From Lunasporangiospora selenospora (taxonomy: Eukaryota > Mortierellomycota > Mortierellomycetes > Mortierellales > Mortierellaceae), in the NCBI GenBank assembly GCA_015680635.1, contig JAABOA010000023.1, forward strand, positions 17,055 through 36,515: a stretch of 19,461 nucleotides of DNA. Reading direction: 5' to 3'. The notes under the pieces are model-generated. The model was not told the origin of the DNA, did no database searches, and worked only from the letters and a program-made list of their open reading frames with translations. Each line of letters begins with the position of its first letter. Position 1 is the stretch's first letter. Both the position numbers and the translations under genes were made by a program. Shown piece by piece: positions 8,546 to 18,949 of this stretch.

Positions 8546-11500
8546 CCATGGATAAGCTCGCGTCTTTGCCCATTTTGCTTTCCCATCTTTGTTTTTTCCC
8601 TGTTGCTCACTTGCCCTGGTCGCTCTGGGAGAACTCAACGCCCTGTCGACTCAGCCTGTGTTCTCCTCCACCTGTGAGCACCACACACAAAAAGATGCGA
8701 GATTAGATGCACTCTGTTGCTATTCTTCTTTCGAGATGCTAACGGCGACCTTACTTGTTCTGAGGATAGATGGACAGACCGGAAGTGGCAAATCCTACTC
8801 GATGGTAAGTGGACAACCTCTCCCCTCTCCCCTCTCCCTTCCCCTGCCCGCACCTGTGCTTCCCCTCTCCTTCTCAGGTCGGGTGCAAGGCCAAAGCATG
8901 TGCGCCGAGCAAAAGACGCGGGTCGCGGGACATTGGAAAACTCTATTTATCCCATATGCCGCAGCTCCGTGATCTAAACCCGAAAGCTGTTGTACGCTTT
9001 TGTACGCTGCTGTACGCTGTTGCATGGTTGATTGACGAGATCCTTCCTCCTCATGGATTAAATGACCGTTAGATGGGGTACGGAGAAGATCGTGGCATTA
9101 TACCCCGCTGCTGCCATGAGCTTTTCCGCCGGATAGAGGGAAATGAGGACCCAACACTCAGCTACCGTGTCGAAGTGTCCTATATGGAGATCTACTGTGA
9201 ACGTGTCAGAGATCTGCTCAACCCAAAGAATAAGGGCCACCTCAAAGTACGCGAACACCCCTCACTAGGACCGTATGTCGAAGACCTCTCCAAGTTGATG
9301 GTCACCTCATTTCAGGACATTGAGAGTCTAATGGACGAAGGCAATAAGGTACATATCGATCACTACCTATCCCTGCATCCACATTGTCGCTGTTGCTTTA
9401 TTAACTCTGGTACCATTGCACCATCGATATCCTATAGGCACGAACTGTAGCCTCAACCAACATGAATGAGACCTCCAGCAGATCACACGCCGTTTTTACT
9501 GTTTTGCTCACACAAAAGAGGCACGATGAATTGACAAAGCTGGACACGGAAAAAGTCTCTAGGATTTGGTAAGGGCTATTGTTCATGTGATCATCCTCAG
9601 GTGATTATATCGAGCAAATATCCATCTAACCAATACTATTGTTTCTCTAACGGAAAAATATAGTCTCGTTGATCTTGCAGGAAGTGAACGAGCAAATTCG
9701 ACTGGGGCAACAGGGACCAGGCTTAAGGAGGGCGCCAATATCAATAAATCGCTCACAACTCTTGGAAAAGTCATTTCTGTCCTTGCTGACCAGGCCAATC
9801 CCCCAACAGGGGCAGCAAAAAGAAACTCCAAGAGACCTGGCGAACTATTTGTGCCATACCGAGACTCTGTACGTGCCATGATAAAAATCAACCTTTTTTT
9901 TTACGCGTGCATCCAATCTACCAGCATTTTACTGCAGAAGACTGAGACTATTCATCGTTTCTAATAGGTGCTTACATGGTTGCTCAAAGACTGTCTTGGA
10001 GGAAACTCTAAAACAACCATCATCGCAGCTCTTTCGCCTGCAGACATTAATTACGACGAAACGCTTAGTACACTTCGGTATGCAGATCAGGCCAAGCGTA
10101 TCAAGAACAAGGCTGTTGTGAATGAGGATCCGAACGCTAAACTTATTCGCGAACTCAAGGAAGAACTCATGGAGCTGCGATCCAAACTCGGCGTATACGA
10201 CCCCAGTCATACCGGAATTGAGCAACAACCTCCAAACAGTATGGTGACCATCGTGGACCTCAATGGACATTCGCGAGTCTTGACCAAAGATCAACTTCAA
10301 GATGAGGTTCAGGCCTCGGAAAAGATCATGGCCGAACTGAACGAGACGTGGGAAGAAAAGCTTCGAAAGACCCATGAGATTCAACAGGAACGTGAAAAGA
10401 CCCTTGAGGAACTTGGAATTTCGGTTGACAAGGGTCAAATTGGCGTGCATACACCCAAAACAATGCCCCATCTTGTCAACCTGAATGAGGATCCTCTCAT
10501 GTCTGAATGTCTTGTCTATCAACTCAAGCCTGGAAAAACGGTCGTTGGTCGATTGGAATCCACAGCCCCTGCTGATATTCGATTATCGGGCGGCAGCATC
10601 CACGATTCCCACTGCTACTTTGAAAGCAACAACGCGAGCGTCACACTCTTTCCAGGGAAAATATCAATCACAATGGTCAATGGTTTGAGAATCAGCAAAC
10701 CGAAACGACTGAGGTCCGGCTATCGTGTTATCTTGGGCGACTATCACGTTTTTCGGTTTAACCACCCAGAAGAGGTTCGACGAGAGCGTGATCTCCAACT
10801 ACAGCAGCAGCAGCATCAACAATCTGGCACCATATCTAGCCCTATTTCGTCCCCTGTTTCCCGAGCAAACAACAATAGTTCCAGTGGAATGGAAGAGGAC
10901 CGACCAGAAGATCGCCCCGACTCTCCAATGTCCTCGGGTTCAATGGCCTCTGAACTTGCAGACTGGAACTATGCACGAAATGAGGCAGTCATCCATGCGC
11001 ACATGCTCTCAGAAACCAGCATTAGCCAATTAAAGGATCATGATCTGGATATCTTGTTTGAAAACATTGCCAAGATTCGATATATGCGCAAGGGAGTCCG
11101 TCCCGAAAGCCGTGCGGGATCCAACTTTGACGATGATACAGAATCGAGGTCGTCCCGAATGTCGTTTGTGGAGCGATGGCATGGTGAAAACGGGTTTTCA
11201 GAAGATGGGAGAAGTAGTCCGATCCCACCCTTTGAGTCTTCTGCTTTTGCTCTTCAGGAAAGACTGCGACTAGCTCATGAGGAGGCCCAGCGTCAGAACA
11301 AGGCCTATGAGACAAGGATCCAAAACCTCTCTGCGATGGCTGAGGCTACCAAGGCGGGCGAGATTATGGCAGAGAAGGCACTTTTGGAGGAGCGACATCG
11401 ACTGGCCCAAGAAGAGTTGAAAAGGAAGCTGGAGGATGAATTTAAAGACAAGATGAAACGTCTCTCGCTCACCAGTATTTCCAGTCATCAGCAAGACGAA

Positions 11501-14473
11501 TCCACTCATAATGGCAAGCTGTTGATACCTCTTTATTCCGACTATGAGCTGAAGCTGATCCACAAGACACTCTGTCGATGGAAGGGTCAAAAACGTGTAC
11601 GACTGACGGAAATCATTTTCACAAATGCCGTGTTGGTGAAAGAAGCGAACGTCATGAGTCGGGAGCTCAACAAGAAGGTGACATACCAACTCACTATCAT
11701 TGAGGATGGACCCTTTGGCTTCCCAGCGTCCTTCTGGGAGAGTACCTCTGGACTGTCTCAGCTCAATGTGGAGGAAGACACAGAGTTGATGACCACCAAA
11801 CGTCCCTTTGTTGGTATCAAGGTCATTGACAACACCAATTTCTCGATCTATTACTGGTCCCTGGAAAAGCTCGACGCTCGACTTCAACGAATGAGAACAC
11901 TTTACAACTTTGTCGACCGACCCCAATACCGAAGACAGAACAACTCGGAAGATCCTTTTTATGAGACGCCTAGTCCACTGTTCTCATTTATTGGCAGTGC
12001 CTCGATCTCCCTCCAATGTCTGTTGAAGATGCAAGTACTAGAGGCTGTTGTTCCTATTCTTTGTCGGATCACGGGCCATGTCATGGGTCATTGCCGCATT
12101 GGATTGACCCCACTGAATTATAGCGATTCTCGATCGCGCAACACCTTGTCACCAGGAGGACCAGGTGTGTCGTCCCCCAACTCATCAACAAGCTTGGTCC
12201 AGAGTCGTAACCCTAGCCGTGGTCACAGTCGAGAACGGTCCCGTCAGGGCTTTTTCCGACAGGGTGAAGAGGATATTGTTGTGGCTGTAGGCGATCAGTT
12301 ACTTTTCGAGATATCGATGCTCTCAATCGAGGGGCTTTCGGAACAAATTTATACCCAGGTGCATGCACAGTTCCGACTCTCTAATTTTGGCGTTGCAGCC
12401 CTCAACGCTGCGGGAGATAAGGTGTATGCTACCGAACCAGTCAATGGTTTTGAAAACGGTCCAATCTTCTTTGGGTTTACCCAGACGCTGTCGATGGTGG
12501 TGACAGAAACGATGCTCGATGTCTTGAAGAAGGATTACCTTCACTTTGAGGTGTTTGGACAGGCAAGATCAGCGACACTTGTTGCCTGGGAGAACTGGGA
12601 CCTGGAACAAGAATTAGCCTTCCAAGACCAGGAGGCCAGGAACGGTGGACATATCGCAGCGGCGAGCGCTAGTATGAAGCGCTCGTCCGTGGATAGTCTG
12701 GGATCCATCGGAGTCCTTTCGGAGCGGCGTTCGGAAGATGAGCCGCCAAAAGAATGGTACCACGATATTTTGGCCAACGTTCAGGTGTGTGAGCTTGCAC
12801 CGGATGGAAACTACATGCCTGTCCAGGTTCTCTCCAACTTTCCCATGGACCATGGCGCTTTTCAGCTTCGACAAGGTCTTCAGAAGCGAATCCGATTGCA
12901 GCTCTCGCACACATCTGGTAAACAATTCCCGTGGAGCAGAGTGGTTGCCATCAGCCTTGGTAATGTGCGTTTGACAGACAGCAAGGGCAAGATCACCGAG
13001 TCACCACCCAAGGAAGATATCGCTCTTGGCATCATTCCAGGACAATCGGTCGAATACCCTTCCAATGGAACGAGCGAGTTGATCATGCAGGCATCCTGGG
13101 ACAGCACCCTTCATGATTCTATCTTTTTGAACAAGGTCACAACCTCGGGTACCCGTGTGTTGTTGAGTTTGACATGGACAGTCGAAGCCGAGCAGTGCCC
13201 GGAGCCAATTCGGTTCAGGATGGATATCGCGGTTCAGATCCAAGATCGTGAAGCCAGGGCACCTTCCAAGTTTACTTCATTCTTGGCCTCGACTAGGATT
13301 TTGTCAAGAATGAGTGGACTGTTCCTGCTGCGATTGAAACCGATTGAGACGAGAAAGATTTCGGATCTCTGGAAACTTAACACGGCCAACAAGTATGTTC
13401 GTGGAGAGGAATTCTTGAATGGCTGGAAGCCGCGAGGGGTGTCTCTTCTTTATGGATACTTGGATACTGTCAAGTCAATCCAGCGGCAGGAGGAGGTCGA
13501 GAGGTTAAGACAGCGTTTGCAATTGCAGTTTCCACTGAGCCATGCACTCATGGCTCGGGAAGATGTAAATGCAGTCTTTCCAAATAGTTCGGACGACCAA
13601 GCACAGTTGGAAAGAGCTGATGCGCCCGAGATCGTTGAGGAACTGGATGAGCGATCCAAGGAACTTTTGCAAAGGGCTGTGGAACTTTGGACCCGTAAGC
13701 CGCTTAACGCTGAAGATGTAAGTATCCTGTAGCGGGACCTTTTTTTTCGCGTGCTCATGTAATGCAACGCCTGGATTCTTGCTCGACTGTGGGAACATGC
13801 ATTAATCGAACCCACGCTTCTTTTGTATTTCAGATTCTCGGAAAATCAGATGCCTCTGTTGATGAGAGCGGTGAGGTACTCAAAACCGGCAAACCTATTC
13901 TAAAGCTCCAATCCGAATCCAAATATATTGCCAAGAGGTTCGTGCACAGCATTTATACTCTGATTCTATTTACTATTTGAATGACGTTTAGAGTCTGCAA
14001 CTTTTTTTAACCATGACATTACTATTGTTTTTTTCACTCACAGCGATAATATATCCAAGCGAGGCTATCTTCACTATCCCGAATTAAAGGACGATGTCTG
14101 GGTGAGGCGTTGGTTTGTCATCCGTCGCCCATACATGTACGTCTACTCCAACCACTCGGAACTTGAAGAGCTGACCGTGATGAACCTATCACAAGTACGC
14201 GTTGACTACAAGGCAGATCTCGAAGAGATGCTCGAAGTAAGTGTCCAGCCATCTCTGGGAATCGATTTTGGAGATGGACACTCTAGTTTGCTTTCTCATC
14301 AAAAAGAGGCTGTTTACTAACCGATGTTCTCTTTTTGTTCCATCTAGCGCCAATATGTGTTCTCGGTGTACACGGCCAACAATGCGTACCTGATGCAGGC
14401 GTCTTCTCGCGACGAGATGTGCTCATGGCTGAATCAACTGGATCAGTTCTTCAATCTTTCACTTATCCCCTGA
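8044..14473 (+). CDS. UNC104: Kinesin-3 (Unc104/KIF1A type) motor protein, 10 coding exons, 1710 aa
   Basis: Plus-end-directed microtubule motor that carries early endosomes and vesicles in hyphae (family knowledge). Exons: 8044-8101, 8233-8487, 8770-8804, 9073-9348, 9438-9568, 9664-9868, 9968-13717, 13834-13937, 14044-14236 and 14348-14473. All junctions are GT-AG and in frame. The motor domain fills residues 1-~370: P-loop GQTGSGKS 106-113, switch I NETSSRSH 218-225, switch II DLAGSE 255-260 and neck-linker region near [17 protein letters not shown]. The loop-12 K-loop region reads [19 protein letters not shown]. Coiled coil follows, then an FHA domain at about 493-590 ([28 protein letters not shown]). 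A second coiled coil lies near [18 protein letters not shown]. The long stalk has KIF1B-like regions, and a C-terminal PH domain occupies about 1605-1707 ([27 protein letters not shown]). Length matches the family. The start is a CACCATG before [20 protein letters not shown]. Exon 3 is only 35 bases and carries the P-loop. Confidence 0.96.
8506..8543. repeat. (CT)n microsatellite in kinesin intron 2
   Basis: An uninterrupted run of about 19 CT units starts 18 bases after the GTAAGT donor of intron 2 (8488-8769). It is non-coding. Small open frames of alternating Ser/Leu or Arg/Glu across it are artefacts of the repeat. Copy number in the assembly may be unreliable. Confidence 0.95.
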
Positions 14474-14854
14474 AAACCGAGTTTTCTTTTTCTTTTTCTT
14501 TTCATTCCTGCGGACACGCCTTTAGGAGTGTCCTTTGTGAAGAACTTCTTAACACACACTATTCATTCAATCATCCGCGCCCATAACAACAACCCTTCTC
14601 CTCCTTTTGTATCACCAGTAACATCACCAACATTACCCCTAAGATTAAACCGTTTTGTGTTTTGTTTTGTTTATACATTTTTGTTCTTTTGTGCATCGGT
14701 TCTTATTCTTTTTATTTGCATTGCCCATGTCATTGGCTACAAGAAAAAAAAATATACAAATCTGATCCTTTTCCATGATCCAGCATACTAATAGAGTTTA
14801 CGCTCTTTTCCCATGACCCTTTACCCATCCAAAAGGAGGGGTAAGGGAACAATA
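14474..14854 (+). other. 3' region of the kinesin gene
   Basis: T-rich sequence after the stop codon at 14471-14473, with TTTTGTTTTGTTTATACATTTTTG around 14650-14685, then an A-rich block AAGAAAAAAAAATATACAAA near 14741-14760. This fits a 3'-UTR and polyadenylation zone, but I cannot fix the cleavage site and see no perfect AATAAA here. No gene is seen. Confidence 0.4.
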
Positions 14855-15073
14855 CTATCCCACTTTTATATCACTGAGCTCGATTTGTTTTTTTACTTCA
14901 GAGCTTTTGATATAAAGCCAAACAACCTTTCTTGACTCATTATCGGTCTCTTTAAGCCAGAATAGTTTCTCATACGATGCCTCATAGTCAAATAGAACCG
15001 GTAGAAAAAGAATAAAAAAAAATGAAAATTGAGAAGGTGTGAAAACATCCTGACCAATAGCAACCACTTTCAA
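14855..15073 (-). other. Short coding-like fragment, unrecognised
   Basis: This 72-codon open frame opens at TTG, not ATG, and ends at 14855. Its second half (FDYEASYEKLFWLKETDNES, then RKVVWLYIKSSEVKKQIEL) has the charged and aromatic mix of a real protein. An in-frame TAG lies just upstream and no start or splice signal is convincing. It could be the last exon of an unseen transcript, a relic, or chance. The surrounding 15074-15529 holds nothing I can assign apart from a short inverted repeat GGAAACTGTTTCC at 15157-15169 and a direct repeat GAGGAGTGCTT twice near 15354-15376. Confidence 0.2.
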
Positions 15074-15529
15074 AAATGAATGTTCTTTTTCAGCCTATGG
15101 CCGGACTAACATCGATGATCTTTGTTTAAGTCAGGTACAACCTTTGAATCTCTTGAGGAAACTGTTTCCTTGAGAAACTATTACTTCCGAATCGAGCATT
15201 CCTTGCCACAGGATTCAGACTCGCCCGGGTAGCCAATCAAAAGACCTCGTTGTCACAAGGCTGGAAAAGAACCTCCTTTGTTAAGAGTGATAGAACAGCA
15301 GAAAGGAAGGAGAAGAGCGACGAGTAAGATGGAGATCAGGTGTGGTGGACGTCGAGGAGTGCTTGAGGAGTGCTTAAGGGAGAGCAGCGAAAAGAGAGAG
15401 GTCGAGTAAAGGGTGGGTAGTTTTGGGTGGATGGATAGGAGCGACTACCGATTGGCCTGTATCCAATTAATCCGCTTTACTTATTGAGGATTTTCCAAGA
15501 CATATCGGGGTTGGTTGTGGGTAACCCAT

Positions 15530-15730
15530 TTAGCCAAGCAGCGCTATTATTCTAGCAATGGTCTCATTAGAAATGATATTTGAAAGTTGGTTTGCAAGAT
15601 CGGGCAATCCTTTCTCTGCCTCCTCAATTCCAGATATTATAAGCGGTTTGCTATCTTTTGGGAAGAGAGCAACCATTCTTCTCGTAATTATTGCAACCCC
15701 CGTCTCATTCCCTGACTTTTGGTAAATCAA
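15530..15730 (-). other. Short coding-like fragment, unrecognised
   Basis: A 66-codon open frame ends in a stop at 15530. It starts at TTG rather than ATG, with a TGA a few codons upstream. The sequence (MVALFPKDSKPLIISGIEEA, then PDLANQLSNIISNETIARII) has the helical, charged character of a protein C-terminus. It lies about 150 bases past the stop of the four-TM gene on the same strand, but no splice junction linking the two is evident. It may be a relic or the last exon of an unannotated transcript. Confidence 0.25.
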
Positions 15731-15883
15731 TATCGCAGATATTCAGCGAGATTGTTTCTGCCTTCGTCTCTCTCGCAGGTTCTCGAAAAATTACACAGAG
15801 TGGATAGAGACACTGGTCAAGAGGGATGGAGATACTGTATAAAAATATATATTATGCCTTTTTTCTATTCTTTTTTTTCCCAT

Positions 15884-17542
15884 TCAGATATAGTACCCCA
15901 CCCCAGCCGCTTGACTCGGCTCACATTCAGAATCAACGATGGACACTCTTGTCAGGCCTGCTTCTATTGGATACGCCCTTCCCCTAGACGATGATCGCGA
16001 CAGGGGCCATAAGTTTGGGTTATGCGGGATCCCTGTCGAGTTTGAATGATCCACAATATCGCCTTCAGCAACTGACTCGAGATCTTGGTATCGATTGGTC
16101 CTTCGACTGAATGTGGACCCAAATTGATCTACATGCGTGTCCCCGTCCAAATCAGATTCCATTCCGTCCAGTATGGACCCTCGGTCGGAACCCAGATGAC
16201 ATGCCTCTGGAGCGGCCAATGAAGGTATCCTGATGAGATGACTGTTTTGCTCGTCGAGGCAATTGTCCTGGGTATTCTTGGAATGGGTTCTGGACAAGGT
16301 TTCCCTGGGGTCAAGAGTTGTCGAATGCATTCTTGTCACTTCATGAGTTATCTCTGCTGCACGGGGTGGTCTCGCAAATCGATTATGTGTTGCTGCCGCT
16401 GCAGCCATAGCTGGTAGAGCCGACAATCGTTGATGAAAGACTTGTCGCATAGTCCGTCTTCCTCTTGCGTTCTCTACCGTTGCCGTGGTATTCTTTGAAT
16501 TGTTCCTGGACGTATTCTTTATATTCATCCGTCGCAGGACCATGACTAAAAGCAGCAATTGCAATAACAAGAGACTACACCAAAGGTATTCCGAGGCCGA
16601 TACCCATAGCTGAATCTTGCATCGAGTTCGAACACCGTCTCCGACGCCGATATCGAACCGCTTCAGATAACTAGAGGTATACTGTTGACCATTATCGTCT
16701 TTGCCATTGGAATGGTTGGCTGGGATCATGTATTGAAAGACATAGTCGTCAAAAAAGGTCTTTTGTTCACAAGGTCCTGAGATGGGTACCCAAGCCCATG
16801 ATTCAGCCCCAGAGTATGGCGTTTCGTTATTGAGAGGAAGAGACGGAGGAGAAGGAAGAGATGTTGGCTGTGGTAATGAAGAATAAGAAGATGATGAAGG
16901 TCGTGTCGACCGACTCGACCAATTTTGGTCAAGAATATTCTTTAAAGGTGTCGTCGCTTGTCCAAGGCTCAGAGTCAAAAAGACGAGGATCACCAGCCCC
17001 CACACAAACGCCGACACAATCCCGTGTCCAGAAAAATAGCGTTGCCACAGCTGATTGAGAAAACGACCCATCCGTTCCAACATGATCCAGCAGGCTCCAT
17101 CCTGCTGGCTTGGGTTGGGGCGTTGACTAGAGTAAGGATCCAATCTGCTTCGAGAACGACGGTGACTCTGGTGTCGACGACGACAATCGGTGGAGTAATT
17201 GTTGGTGCAGCAAGTGCAACTCCAATCACACGTGCACCATCTTCTATTCGCTGTCTGCGTAAAATCTCGACCAGGTCGAAACTTTTGAAGGACAAATGTC
17301 AAGACGACCACCGAGAGGTTGATCAGGATCTGAGCAGTGTCGTTAAAAAAGGAACTCGCCGTGGTGGAGGACCAGAGTTGGATCCGGCCAAGATACCCTG
17401 TACGAGGTGGGGTGGGGCCTGTGTTCGAGTCGAGGGCATTTTTGACAATGGTAGAACCAATAATGAGTGCCATCAGATTGGACAAGGCCAGAAATGCGAT
17501 CAGGACTCGGATTATGAGCAGAGCTCGAAGAAGGGTCCTCAT
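15884..17542 (-). CDS. Four-transmembrane membrane protein of unknown function, 552 aa, single exon
   Basis: I do not recognise a named family. The ATG at 17542 (AACAATGAGG context) is chosen over an upstream TTG because TM1 follows at once. TM1 is about residues 5-30 (LLRALLIIRVLIAFLALSNL), TM2 about 70-87 (ILINLSVVVLTFVLQ), TM3 about 175-194 (GIVSAFVWGLVILVFLTLSLG) and TM4 about 320-337 (LWCSLLLLQLLLLVMVL). The TM2-TM3 loop is Arg-rich and holds a cysteine cluster WCTCDWSCTCC at 102-112. The TM3-TM4 loop of about 125 residues has sequons NET at 239 and NHS at 276, and cysteines at 258 and 308. With the basic TM2-TM3 loop inside, both termini are predicted cytoplasmic. The C-tail of about 215 residues is Ser/Arg/Thr-rich and probably disordered and phosphorylated. 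The layout recalls fungal four-TM (MARVEL/claudin-like) plasma-membrane proteins, but that is shape only. A second open frame over 16990-17295 leaves some doubt about the middle. Confidence 0.7.
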   Translation of the reverse strand: MRTLLRALLIIRVLIAFLALSNLMALIIGSTIVKNALDSNTGPTPPRTGYLGRIQLWSSTTASSFFNDTAQILINLSVVVLTFVLQKFRPGRDFTQTANRRWCTCDWSCTCCTNNYSTDCRRRHQSHRRSRSRLDPYSSQRPNPSQQDGACWIMLERMGRFLNQLWQRYFSGHGIVSAFVWGLVILVFLTLSLGQATTPLKNILDQNWSSRSTRPSSSSYSSLPQPTSLPSPPSLPLNNETPYSGAESWAWVPISGPCEQKTFFDDYVFQYMIPANHSNGKDDNGQQYTSSYLKRFDIGVGDGVRTRCKIQLWVSASEYLWCSLLLLQLLLLVMVLRRMNIKNTSRNNSKNTTATVENARGRRTMRQVFHQRLSALPAMAAAAATHNRFARPPRAAEITHEVTRMHSTTLDPRETLSRTHSKNTQDNCLDEQNSHLIRIPSLAAPEACHLGSDRGSILDGMESDLDGDTHVDQFGSTFSRRTNRYQDLESVAEGDIVDHSNSTGIPHNPNLWPLSRSSSRGRAYPIEAGLTRVSIVDSECEPSQAAGVGYYI

Positions 17543-18171
17543 TGTTGGTTGCCTCCTCCAAGAAAGGATAAGAGATGGTGCTGTTTTGTTCTGGAAAGAG
17601 AATAGTAGTGCTGGAAAGTGAGGATGAGTGGAGATCAACTGGGGGGCAGCACCATAAATGAATAGTTCAAGAGAAGGAGGCTAAAAGATAATGAGAAGCG
17701 TCAAAGGCGAGGACTCGATTATGAACGGAGCGAAGGTGCCTTAGAGGAGTAGAATTAAGACTTGCAGAGGGGTTCAAGCAACAGAGGAAAGAAGAAGAAG
17801 AGAAAGATATTCTATGAGCCGCATCGTCTTGAACATTCAAAACGAGCAACCCCAAGAGTGGATGCCAAAAAAAGCCGTACTCGATGTTTCTCTCCAATTC
17901 AGAATTGTCAGCCCCTCTTCCCTTTCTCTCTGTCCTTCAATCTATCTATCACAACAGGTGGTTCCTTGGAAATGAGATTTTTCAAAATTATTGTTTAGAG
18001 GCAGGGTTGCCTTGTTTGGTGCTTTCTTTCATAGCCACCATTGCAAATGAGGTCTCTTGATGCAGGGGGGCAAAGCGGACGACCATGCTGCAGATGCAAA
18101 CATGTCTTAAAGAGCCCAGGCACACAAGCCTTTGACATTTATTCGTTTTGATAATACATGCTATTGATTTT
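17543..18171 (-). promoter_or_regulatory. Region between oligoribonuclease stop and four-TM gene start
   Basis: No gene is supported. On the minus (sense) strand the part nearest the four-TM gene is rich in C and T (complement of the GA-rich 17770-17815), as in other leaders in this window. A promoter and 5'-UTR for the four-TM gene and the 3'-UTR of the oligoribonuclease gene are expected here. Short open frames at 17667-17897 and 17762-17998 overlap on opposite strands and look like chance. Confidence 0.35.
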
Positions 18172-18949
18172 TTACAGGAAAATGGCCCTCCGGTAGTACT
18201 TGAGCTCAGTGATGGATTCTTTGATATCATCCAAGGCCCGATGCGCACCCTGCTTGGGGGGCACATCCGCAAACTCTTTGGGGAACCATCTCCTCGCAAG
18301 TTCCTTGACCGTCGAGACGTCCACAATTCGGTAATGGAGATGGTCCATCAACGAACGCATTTCTCGGTCAAGGAACACCTTGTCTGCGTGAACACTGTTG
18401 CCCGCAAGAATGCCTCGGCCCGCTTGAGGAATGTGTTTCTTGACAAAGGTCAGAACCTGGCTGCAGGCTTCGTCGGTTGAGACGTTGGAGGCAAGCACAG
18501 CTGCAGTCAGACCAGACTAGGATTGAAAAGTTGTTTGCGGGCAATGGAGATAAAAAAAGAGGGCAGAGTGAACACTCTGATTCCATGGATGCTGTTGGGA
18601 TCCGCTCGAGTTAAAAAATAAAAAATAAAAAAATGGGCACTTACTTCACCGTGATGTTTGACACACCATTCATTCATGTTGTCCATGACCTCTTTGGGCT
18701 GGCGAATAATAAGGCTTGGACCCTTTTTTTCAAACAAAAAAAAGAAAAAAATGGTCGAAATTAAATCAAAAGGAGCTCAAGTAACATTGGAAAAACTCTG
18801 TCGGCGAGGGGCTCGTTGTCTATTTTATTTACCTCCTCAACGATGTTGAGGTCATCGTCTGTGATGAGAACGGCGATTTCTATCAGCTTGTCCGTGGCAG
18901 AGAGCCCGGTCATCTCGCAGTCGATCCATACCAAAGAAGGAGGAGCCAT
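18172..18949 (-). CDS. REX2: Oligoribonuclease (Orn/REX2, DEDDh 3'-5' exoribonuclease), 179 aa, 3 exons
   Basis: Degrades two- to five-nucleotide RNA ends to mononucleotides, the last step of RNA turnover, using two metal ions (family knowledge). Exons: 18949-18833, 18722-18645 and 18516-18172. Introns are 18832-18723 (GTAAAT...AAAAAAAG) and 18644-18517 (GTAAGT...CCTAG), both in frame. Catalytic residues are all visible: D10 and E12 in WIDCEMTG, D110 in [13 protein letters not shown]157 and D162 in GAHRALDDI. Other family signatures are [13 protein letters not shown] and HHGESGLT. Length matches the family's roughly 180 residues. From the ATG the catalytic fold begins within six residues, so this form has no mitochondrial presequence. 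An open upstream extension is discussed in the findings. The enzyme acts as a homodimer in characterised members. Confidence 0.97.

Noticed and set aside
8450-8706. Open frames with Ser/Leu or Arg/Glu runs in kinesin intron 2
   Set aside because: Products of the CT microsatellite inside a clearly defined intron.
9929-11926. Antisense open frames of 197 and 218 codons opposite the kinesin exon 7
   Set aside because: They lie fully within a conserved coding exon and reflect its codon bias.
15157-15169. Inverted repeat GGAAACTGTTTCC as a regulatory hairpin
   Set aside because: Too short, with no associated gene or terminator context; expected by chance at this scale.
16958-17605. 215-codon plus-strand open frame opposite the four-TM gene
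   Set aside because: Basic, low-order sequence with no domain; the minus strand has clear transmembrane segments.
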